From contig CAYWJT010000036.1 of NCBI GenBank assembly GCA_964458655.1, positions 1 through 28,655 of the forward strand: 28,655 bases of DNA. Direction: 5' to 3'. Shown in pieces: positions 22,980-28,655 of the stretch. The number at the start of each line of letters is the position of its first letter. The stretch's first letter is position 1. The notes beneath the pieces were generated by a model. That model searched no databases. It saw nothing but the letters and a program-made list of their open reading frames with translations, and had not been told where the DNA came from. This DNA is from CAYWJT01 sp964458655. Lineage in GTDB: Bacteria; Acidobacteriota; Aminicenantia; Aminicenantales; Saccharicenantaceae. Made by a program: the position numbers and the translations under genes.

Positions 22980-23046
22980 TTTTTATTCGCGGCCTGCCGC
23001 CGGCACTCCCCGCCAGGGCGGCGAAGCCTCCATAGTCCCATGGTTC

Positions 23047-23058
23047 CTGTCGCCAATC
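23047..23058 (+). repeat. 12-bp direct repeat flanking the MITE-like element (left)
   Basis: CTGTCGCCAATC is repeated in the same orientation at 23190-23201. The two copies abut the element on both sides, as a target-site duplication would. Confidence 0.8.
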
Positions 23059-23189
23059 GGCTCTATGACGAAAAGTGTGGGCAACAGGGGAAAACCGGGG
23101 GATAGGTACCAACTATATACAAACCGCTTCTGGTCGGCACATGTCCCCCGGTTTTCGCTGTCCTCCGGTTTTCCCTATTCGTCATAGAG
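23059..23189 (+). mobile_element. 131-bp MITE-like palindromic element (copy C)
   Basis: The element has 12-bp perfect terminal inverted repeats, CTCTATGACGAA at 23061-23072 and TTCGTCATAGAG at 23178-23189. Inside them, an AGGGGAAAACCGG arm on the left is matched by CCGGTTTTCCCT on the right. A further GAAAACCGGGGGA arm (23089-23102) pairs with TCCCCCGGTTTTC near 23143-23156. It is bracketed by 12-bp direct repeats. It has no ORF, so any movement would need a transposase supplied from elsewhere. Sequence motifs are shared with copies A and B. Confidence 0.75.
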
Positions 23190-23201
23190 CTGTCGCCAAT
23201 C
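23190..23201 (+). repeat. 12-bp direct repeat flanking the MITE-like element (right)
   Basis: This is the second, identical copy of CTGTCGCCAATC, starting on the base after the right terminal inverted repeat. Confidence 0.8.
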
Positions 23202-23230
23202 TTGATTATTGCCGGGGAATGGCGTAGCGT
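23202..23230 (+). promoter_or_regulatory. Possible promoter of the GWxTD gene
   Basis: TTGATT at 23202-23207 and TAGCGT at 23225-23230 are 17 bp apart. The -10 match is weak (3 of 6), so this is tentative. It would start one base after the right direct repeat. Confidence 0.3.
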
Positions 23231-23248
23231 TATAGGGAGGGTGGATAG

Positions 23249-24220
23249 ATGCCCAAGCATGTGATAAACCCGTGTAGCTACACCGCGGTCCCGTCCCGGA
23301 TATCAGGGCCGGCGGCCTTATTCGCGGCCCTCGTCCTGGCCGCGGGCTGCGTCTCCTACAAGCTGGAACAGAAGCTTCCGGCCAAGTACTCTGACTTTCT
23401 CTCCCAGACCGGCTACATCATGTCGAGTGCGGAAAGGAAAACCTTCCTGGAGCTGCCGGACTCGGAGAAGGACGCTTTCATAGAGGAGTTCTGGCGGCAG
23501 CGCGACCCCGACCCGACCACGCACGAGAACGAGTACCGCAAGGAGTACGAAAGCCGGGTGGCGCGGACGGTCCAGCTCTTCCGCGGCGAGGGCCGGCCCG
23601 GCTGGCTCACGGACCGCGGCCGGATATACATACTGTTCGGGCCGCCGTCGGAACGCCTGACCTACCCGGTGGACGCCGGCGGCCGCTGCCGCGAGATATG
23701 GTACTACGGCAACTTCCCGGTGATTTTCCTGGACGATTTCTGCTCCGGCCACTACACACTGACCGCCATAAACCTGGAGCACCTCCAGGACCTGAACATA
23801 GCCCAGGGCTATTTCCAAAACGTCCGCCAGCCCCAGCCCAAGCCGTTCGAATACACGCTTGAAGTGGAGCAGGGGGAAGTCGAGGCCGGCCAGGCCAGAG
23901 GCAAATTCAGGATAACCTTCCCCTACGCCGAGATCTGGTTCAGCCTCAAGGAGGGCCGTCTGGAAGCGGCCTACGAGGTTTCCGCCGAGATCCGCGGCCG
24001 GGGCAGAAAAACGGCCTGGAGCTATTCGCACACCTTTCCGGTCCAGGCCGACGAGGACGAGCTCAAGGCCAACCGCAACAAGACCTTCGTCATCGAGGTC
24101 CCCTTCGAACTCGACGCGGCCGAATTCTCAGGGCAGGAACTGACCCTGCAGGTGAGCATCAAAAACCCGACCGAGAGCATCGAGCATAGGAAGACGGAGA
24201 AGTTCCGGCTAAAATCTTAG
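23249..24220 (+). CDS. GWxTD domain lipoprotein
   Basis: The 323-residue product has a signal sequence with a lipobox (LAAGC, Cys34). The GWxTD domain follows, defined by GWLTDRGRIYILFGPP at residues 118-133 and preceded by FWRQRDPDPTTHENEYRKEY. This family is common in Acidobacteriota, Aminicenantes, Bacteroidota-like and related phyla; its molecular function is unknown. The second half is predicted beta-rich, as in other members. ATG 23249 follows GGGAGGG; the N-terminus before the hydrophobic stretch is rather long (about 20 residues), so a later start is possible. Its 3' end overlaps the convergent receptor gene by 12 bp. Confidence 0.88.
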   Translation: MPKHVINPCSYTAVPSRISGPAALFAALVLAAGCVSYKLEQKLPAKYSDFLSQTGYIMSSAERKTFLELPDSEKDAFIEEFWRQRDPDPTTHENEYRKEYESRVARTVQLFRGEGRPGWLTDRGRIYILFGPPSERLTYPVDAGGRCREIWYYGNFPVIFLDDFCSGHYTLTAINLEHLQDLNIAQGYFQNVRQPQPKPFEYTLEVEQGEVEAGQARGKFRITFPYAEIWFSLKEGRLEAAYEVSAEIRGRGRKTAWSYSHTFPVQADEDELKANRNKTFVIEVPFELDAAEFSGQELTLQVSIKNPTESIEHRKTEKFRLKS

Positions 24221-27200
24221 GTTGAAGTTCAGCTGGAACCAGCGCGTGCCCCTGAGCAGCAGGGCCTTGAGGTAGCTGTCGCTCACGACTCTTTCCCCGT
24301 TGGCGGTGCCCTCCTCCGAGGGCAGCCAGAGCCCGCCCTGGTCGAGGTCGACGACCCTGTACTTGTAGCCCAGCAGGTTGAAGGCGTCCAGGGAGACCGA
24401 GAACTTGACCTCGCCCTTTTTCCGGAATTCCTTTTCCAGCCTGAGGTCGAGGTTGTTCCAGTCGCTGTAGCGCCCGCTGCCCGGCTTTTCCAGGCAGACC
24501 TTGACCGGCGCCTGGGCCGCGCCATGCTCCTCGGCCCAGTCCTGAGGCGGGATCACGGTCACCGTCCTGGTCCAGGGCGCGCCGCTCGCGGCCCGGAACA
24601 GGGCGCTGAGATAGAGGTCCCAGGGGAAGCGGAAAGTGCCCATCAGCCTGACGTTTACCGGCCGGTCGTAGGCCAGGACGGAATCGTCCGTTATGTTCGT
24701 GAATGAATTGGGGTCGAGGATGGTGAAGGTCGAGCCGGCGCTCCAGGGCGAGGCCAGGTCGGTCGTGCCGCGGGCCCGGCCCAGGAGGACGGAGCCGTAA
24801 AGCTGCCAGTTGCCCGACATTCTCTTCTTGAAAGAGAACTCGAAGCCCGTGTACCTGGCCTTGAGTTCGGGTATGTTCTCGAGGCGGTAGAATACGGCCG
24901 GGGAGTCAGTCGAGCGGAAATAGACGGTAAGCGGCGTGTCGGGATAGTCGCCCTGTCCGGGGACGACCGTGTTGAAGGGCACCCACCAGCCCTGGGGCGA
25001 GTCCTCACGCCGGTACCAGTGAGCCCCTGTGGACGGGTCGTACATGACGTTGCCGACGAGGTTGTCCCAACGCCTCGAAACGTAGCGTCCCGACACCGAG
25101 AAGTTCCTGAAGACCTGCTGTTCGATCCCGACCGAGAACTCGGTCATCCTCGGCGGCTTCAGCCCGGGGTCGACCGCCTGCGTGTAGAATTCCGATTTGT
25201 AAACGCGGTAGTCGTCCTGGAACAGCTCGAAGGTATCGGTCTCGTCGACACGGGCGTTGGCGTCGTCGTCATACCAATAGAAGAGGTGGGCCCGGTCGGG
25301 CGATAAGGGCGTCAGCGAATGCGCGTAGCCGAGCGTCATGTTCTCGGGCATCGTGGCGTAGTAGCCCTTGAGGACGGTCCAGCCGCCGCCGAAAAGGTCT
25401 ATGTTCAGTCCCAATCGGGGCGACAGCACGTTCCAGACGACCACCCGGCTCCAGTCCCGGAAAGACGCGGCGCTGTAGAGGTTGAAGCCCAGGACCGGCT
25501 TGACCAAGTTCTCACCGAGTGCCGCGGCCACTTCGCTTCCCGTGGCCCCCTTGCTCAGGGCCCGGATGCCGGTTTCGGAGCGGTCGAAGCGCAGGCCCAG
25601 GCTGACGGAGATCCTGTCGGCTATGCTCAGGGTGTCGCCGGCGAAAAGGCCGACGTGCTTCCCCTCGCGCCTCGAGACCATCGCGCCCTCGGTGGCCGGC
25701 GAAACCCAGAAGCCGACCAGACCCTTGCCCACGAGCTCCCCCGTTCCCGGCGACTCAGCCTGCCCGAAAATGTAGGCGCTGCGGCCGGAGTAATACATCA
25801 GCAGAGGGTCGGCTTTCCAGGTCGAGGAAGTGGAGGTCGAGGTATCGTACTCCGCGCCTACGACCAGACGGTGCAGGGTGCCCAGGACCCGGTCCTGGTA
25901 GCGGACGATGGAGGCGCCGACGTTGAAGCGGCTCCTTTTCTCCCGGTCGTTGTAATCTGCGCTCCCCCAGGTGAAGCCGCTCGCGAGCTCGTAGTACTGC
26001 GGGCTGGACCAGGAATCGCGGTTCAAGAGCAGGGGGAGCTTGTGGTTGGAGACGCCGGCCGTTACCGTCAGGCTGGAGTTGGGGTCAAGGGTGTAATCGG
26101 CGCCGGCCTTCATCAAGAGAAAACTCTCGACGTCCAGCTTGCGCGTGGATTCGAGCGGCCGGTTCACGGCCAGGTCCTCTTCATAAACAGGCTGGCTGAC
26201 GCGGCTGTAGTTCAACTCCAGGCCGGCCAGAAGCTCGGGGATGACCCTGGTCGAGAGTTTGAATATATCGGAAAAACCCCTTTCGCGGAACCCGTAAGGC
26301 CTGTGAGGCAGCTCGAACGGGTCGGTCCAGTAATTGAAGGGGCCCCGGCGCGACCGGCTCCCGTAGCGGAAGTTGGTGAAGATCCAGGCGAAATCCTCGA
26401 TGACCGGCCCGGCCAGCGTCAGGGAGAGATCGCTCCGGCGGAAGGGCGTTTCTGGCAGGGCGCCCCCCGTTCCTTCGAGCTCCTCGGTGGAAAAGAGGTT
26501 CTTGACGTAGCTTTTGGCCGTATGGCTGAAGACGACGCCGCCCGCGAAGGCGTTGCCGCCCTGCTTCGTGATGACGTTGACGTAGGCGCCGTTGACGGGC
26601 CCCTGCTCGGCCGGATGGGCGGCCGTCTCGATGACGACCTCGTCTAAGATGTCCGGGTTGACGCGGTTCAAAGCGCCGCCGGCCGCCGGGTCGGTGACGT
26701 TGACACCGTCCTGAACATACTGGTTGGCGGTGTAAGGGGCCCCGTTGGCGGCGGCCGAGTAGGAAGGCCGGTCGTCCGCGAAGGCCAGGCCGGGCGCAAG
26801 GCCCAGGACTGCGGTGAAGTCCCTGGGCAGGGGCATGCGGGCGATGAGCTCCCGTTCGAGGACCGCGGCCGCTCCCGGGGATTCGGTCCCCGACAGGGTC
26901 GAGGGCGGCCGCCGGGTCGAAGCCTCTTCGATGTCCGAAGGGTTGAGGACGATGTTGACCAGGGCGGTCCTGCCGGCCGAGATCACGATGCCGTCCATGG
27001 TCACGGCCTCGAAGCCCGGCATTTCCACGAGCAGCCGGTAGTCGCCGGGCGGCAGGCCCTGGAGGAAGAAGCGGCCGCTGTTGTTGGTCAGGTAGGTCTT
27101 GGCGCCGAGCAGGGCGGGCGAGGTGACCGAGATGAAGGCTCCCGGCAGGGAGAAACCCTGGGTGTCGGTGATCCGGCCGCGCAGGGCGCCGGTTTCGACG

Positions 27201-27274
27201 GCGGCCAGCTGAGCCGAGCATAGAGCCAGCAGGAGCATGGAGCCGACCAGCAGGACTGCTCTTTTCCCTGTCAA
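24209..27274 (-). CDS. TonB-receptor-like outer-membrane protein with carboxypeptidase regulatory-like domain (Oar type)
   Basis: The protein has about 1021 residues. After a signal peptide comes a carboxypeptidase-regulatory-like beta sandwich (GALRGRITDTQGFSLPGAFI to VNIVLNPSD), then a plug domain (residues about 140-240, with NVTDPAAGG and VNVITKQGGNAFAGG). A long outer-membrane beta barrel follows and ends in Phe (WFQLNFNLRF), as OMPs do. Such proteins are predicted to import large ligands or act in surface adhesion; the substrate is unknown. TTG 27274 is chosen because AAGGAGG precedes it by 5 nt. GTG 27298 would add eight residues and lies 2 nt from the predicted transcription start. 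It stands alone and converges on the GWxTD gene. Confidence 0.9.
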   Translation of the reverse strand: MTGKRAVLLVGSMLLLALCSAQLAAVETGALRGRITDTQGFSLPGAFISVTSPALLGAKTYLTNNSGRFFLQGLPPGDYRLLVEMPGFEAVTMDGIVISAGRTALVNIVLNPSDIEEASTRRPPSTLSGTESPGAAAVLERELIARMPLPRDFTAVLGLAPGLAFADDRPSYSAAANGAPYTANQYVQDGVNVTDPAAGGALNRVNPDILDEVVIETAAHPAEQGPVNGAYVNVITKQGGNAFAGGVVFSHTAKSYVKNLFSTEELEGTGGALPETPFRRSDLSLTLAGPVIEDFAWIFTNFRYGSRSRRGPFNYWTDPFELPHRPYGFRERGFSDIFKLSTRVIPELLAGLELNYSRVSQPVYEEDLAVNRPLESTRKLDVESFLLMKAGADYTLDPNSSLTVTAGVSNHKLPLLLNRDSWSSPQYYELASGFTWGSADYNDREKRSRFNVGASIVRYQDRVLGTLHRLVVGAEYDTSTSTSSTWKADPLLMYYSGRSAYIFGQAESPGTGELVGKGLVGFWVSPATEGAMVSRREGKHVGLFAGDTLSIADRISVSLGLRFDRSETGIRALSKGATGSEVAAALGENLVKPVLGFNLYSAASFRDWSRVVVWNVLSPRLGLNIDLFGGGWTVLKGYYATMPENMTLGYAHSLTPLSPDRAHLFYWYDDDANARVDETDTFELFQDDYRVYKSEFYTQAVDPGLKPPRMTEFSVGIEQQVFRNFSVSGRYVSRRWDNLVGNVMYDPSTGAHWYRREDSPQGWWVPFNTVVPGQGDYPDTPLTVYFRSTDSPAVFYRLENIPELKARYTGFEFSFKKRMSGNWQLYGSVLLGRARGTTDLASPWSAGSTFTILDPNSFTNITDDSVLAYDRPVNVRLMGTFRFPWDLYLSALFRAASGAPWTRTVTVIPPQDWAEEHGAAQAPVKVCLEKPGSGRYSDWNNLDLRLEKEFRKKGEVKFSVSLDAFNLLGYKYRVVDLDQGGLWLPSEEGTANGERVVSDSYLKALLLRGTRWFQLNFNLRF

Positions 27275-27306
27275 AACGGCCTCCTTGTCTACTCTCACAG
27301 ACTCAA

Positions 27307-27335
27307 TTTATAGTTTTTTCCCGGCCGGATGTCAA
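27307..27335 (-). promoter_or_regulatory. Promoter of the TonB-receptor-like gene
   Basis: On the minus strand, a perfect TTGACA (27335 to 27330) and TATAAA (27312 to 27307) are 17 bp apart. Transcription would start near 27300. Confidence 0.8.
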
Positions 27336-27399
27336 AGCATTTAACGGTTCTATAACTCCGGGGCTGGGCGGTTTGATGCAGAGCGGGAGGTGTTCCGGC

Positions 27400-28332
27400 T
27401 CAATGCCTCGGGCCAACGTGAAGGCGGGACCAGGCGGCCGAGCCGATCAGGCCGGCGTCGTTGCCGAGCGAGGCCCGAATTATCCTGGTGCACCTGAAGA
27501 GGATGGGGTTGGAGCGGCGGCTAGCCTCCTCGAGGGCCGGGCCGAGCAGGTATTTCCCGGCCGAGACGACGCCACCGCCGATGACGACCAGTTCCGGGTT
27601 GAGGAAGTTGATGATGATGCCCAGCCCGATGCCGAGGTAGTAGCCACAGCGCTCGAAGCTCTTCAGGGCGGCCCGTTCGCCTTTTTTCGCCAGCAAGAAG
27701 ACGTCCCTGGGCGTCGCGACCCGGCGCCGGCCTCCGAAGTCGAAGTAGTTCCTGACGAGCCTGGGCCCGGAAACCTCGGTCTCGAAGCAGCCGCGGCTGC
27801 CGCAGCCGCAGGCGTCGCCATCGGGGTTGACCGTGATGTGGCCGAGCTCACCGGCGAAGCCGCAGCGGCCCTGCCAGAGCCGGCCGTCGATGATGATGCC
27901 CGAGCCGATGCCTGTGCCGACCGTGAGCAGCACCAAGCTCCCGGAACCGCGGCCCGCGCCGTGGGCGAATTCGCCGAAAGCGGCCATGTTGGCGTCGTTG
28001 TCGATGGTGAATGGCGCGTCGATGAATTTCCCAAGCTCGCGGCGCAGCGGGAAGTTGTCGAGGCTGGGGTAGTTGGGCGAGTGCCGGATGCGTTGCTCCT
28101 TGAGGCTGAAGAAGCCGGCGACGCCGAAGCCGCAGGAACGTATCACGCCCTCCTCTGCCTCGCGGAGTTTTTCCCAGGCTGACCTGACGGCCCGCATCAG
28201 GCCGGCGGCCGACTCGGGGCTGGGCAGCCTGTCCTTGAGGACGAGGCGGCCGGCTCCGTCGATCAGGCCGAACTTGAGCTCGGTCCCGCCGATATCGAAA
28301 CCGGCGTAAAGGGCTGTTTCTTTACGGGCCAT
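27400..28332 (-). CDS. ROK family sugar kinase, glucokinase-like
   Basis: The 310-residue protein has the ROK layout. The N-terminal phosphate-binding DIGGTELKFGLID is followed by the catalytic Asp in the NDANMAAFGE segment and VGTGIGSGIIIDG. The sugar-binding E-x-G-H is present as ELGH, followed by the zinc motif CGCGSRGCFE. This set is typical of glucokinases and N-acetyl-hexosamine kinases; the exact sugar cannot be fixed. ROK repressors carry an N-terminal helix-turn-helix, which is absent here, so it is an enzyme. ATG 28332 has no clear ribosome binding site. It follows tatA on the same strand by 40 bp and may be co-transcribed with it. Confidence 0.93.
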   Translation of the reverse strand: MARKETALYAGFDIGGTELKFGLIDGAGRLVLKDRLPSPESAAGLMRAVRSAWEKLREAEEGVIRSCGFGVAGFFSLKEQRIRHSPNYPSLDNFPLRRELGKFIDAPFTIDNDANMAAFGEFAHGAGRGSGSLVLLTVGTGIGSGIIIDGRLWQGRCGFAGELGHITVNPDGDACGCGSRGCFETEVSGPRLVRNYFDFGGRRRVATPRDVFLLAKKGERAALKSFERCGYYLGIGLGIIINFLNPELVVIGGGVVSAGKYLLGPALEEASRRSNPILFRCTRIIRASLGNDAGLIGSAAWSRLHVGPRH

Positions 28333-28372
28333 GTCGTTTTCAGGGGAAGGGGGGATTCTAAGACGACGGATG

Positions 28373-28546
28373 TCAGTGCTCGGGAGGCTGGGGCTTGTCG
28401 TCGTCCTTGGTGCTCATGGATTTCTTGAAGTTCTTGATGCCTTCGCCGATAGACTTGCCGAGCTCCGGGAGTTTCCTGGCGCCGAAGATGATGATGACGA
28501 TGAGCAGGATGAGTATCAGTTCAGTGGGGCCGATGGATCCAAGCAT
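28373..28546 (-). CDS. tatA: Sec-independent protein translocase subunit TatA/TatE
   Basis: This 57-residue protein is typical of the short TatA/E form. It has one N-terminal membrane helix (GPTELILILLIVIIIFGARK), the conserved Phe-Gly hinge, then an amphipathic helix (KLPELGKSIGEGIKNFKKSM) and a charged Pro-rich tail. TatA oligomers form the pore of the twin-arginine pathway, which exports folded proteins. ATG 28546 is preceded by AAGGAGGT at ideal spacing. No tatC or tatB is present in the window. It has its own promoter just inside the right 45-bp repeat. Confidence 0.93.
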   Translation of the reverse strand: MLGSIGPTELILILLIVIIIFGARKLPELGKSIGEGIKNFKKSMSTKDDDKPQPPEH

Positions 28547-28576
28547 GTGAACCTCCTTCGGTTCGTGACCGCCTTC

Positions 28577-28605
28577 AAGGTACTCGAGGCCGCGTCAAAA
28601 GTCAA
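28577..28605 (-). promoter_or_regulatory. Promoter of tatA
   Basis: On the minus strand, TTGACT (28605 to 28600) and TACCTT (28582 to 28577) are 17 bp apart. The -35 box is good, the -10 box weaker. The 45-bp repeat ends 5 bp upstream of the -35, the same spacing as at the left end. Confidence 0.5.
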
Positions 28606-28610
28606 GCCGG

Positions 28611-28655
28611 TGGTCTCGTCCACTACATTAGTGACGCGCTTGGCTGGGGATGAGT
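28611..28655 (-). repeat. Right copy of the 45-bp terminal inverted repeat
   Basis: This is the exact reverse complement of 8-52. It runs to the last base of the window, so the repeat may continue beyond. Its inner end lies 5 bp from the tatA -35 box. Confidence 0.9.

Noticed and set aside
22484..23201. A CRISPR array
   Set aside because: The repeats are palindromic, unequal in length, unevenly spaced and mosaic, with no regular repeat-spacer pattern and no cas genes in the window.
25319..26647. A 442-codon plus-strand open frame opposite the TonB-receptor-like gene
   Set aside because: It is antisense to a well-supported outer-membrane protein and shows no domain or start signals.
1..28655. 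The window as a complete linear plasmid or phage bounded by terminal inverted repeats
   Set aside because: The content is core chromosomal (rplM, rpsI, rpsB, tsf, pyrH, frr, tRNA-Leu, xer, tatA), and no replication or packaging genes are present.

Overview
The window looks like a chromosomal segment of an uncultured, high-GC (roughly 64 %), Gram-negative bacterium. The envelope gene set implies two membranes: a TolC/MFP/RND exporter, a LolA-like carrier fold, a TonB-receptor-like outer-membrane protein with a carboxypeptidase-regulatory N-terminus, TatA, and several lipoproteins. A GWxTD-domain lipoprotein, an Oar-like receptor and many TPR proteins together suggest Candidatus Aminicenantes or another Acidobacteriota-like lineage. 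That placement is an inference from gene content, not from a phylogeny. No phage, CRISPR array or transposase gene was seen.

Layout. 1-1205: the left copy of a 45-bp inverted repeat, a consensus promoter, a TPR lipoprotein and a strong intrinsic terminator. 1228-1893: a rhomboid protease. 1914-5595: a translation operon rplM-rpsI-rpsB-tsf-pyrH-frr behind one strong promoter. 5634-8460 (minus): a four-gene operon of LolA-like protein, ECF sigma factor, zinc-finger anti-sigma factor, and a membrane protein with bactofilin-like repeats. 8585-9994: a sodium/solute symporter. 10291-11079: an exported TPR protein resembling the RMD family. 11080-12034 (minus): an AMMECR1 protein and a small unrecognised protein. 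12135-13666: a metallo-beta-lactamase-fold hydrolase coupled to a XerC/D recombinase. 13648-14373 (minus): an exported protein of unknown function. 14435-20957: a TetR-regulated tripartite efflux operon (tetR-tolC-MFP-RND) with a 37-bp palindromic operator at its promoter and a terminator at its end. 21222-22367 (minus): an eRF1-like (baeRF-type) protein in which the GGQ position reads GGY. 22484-23201: palindromic repeats around a tRNA-Leu(CAG), including a 131-bp element bounded by inverted repeats and flanked by 12-bp direct repeats. 23249-24220: a GWxTD lipoprotein. 24209-27274 (minus): the TonB-receptor-like protein. 27400-28546 (minus): a ROK sugar kinase and a short tatA. 28611-28655: the right copy of the 45-bp inverted repeat.

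Most of the genes are ordinary. The observations most worth a second look are: (i) the 45-bp perfect inverted repeat at both ends, in each case exactly 5 nt upstream of a TTGACT -35 box; (ii) two divergent intergenic regions where four genes seem to be transcribed from a -10 box 6 to 8 nt before the start codon, as leaderless or near-leaderless mRNAs; (iii) the MITE-like element and its relatives around tRNA-Leu, one of which runs up to the tRNA promoter; (iv) the eRF1-like protein lacking GGQ; and (v) the shared -35 and long operator of the efflux locus. I did not find a clear new multi-gene defence or metabolic system.
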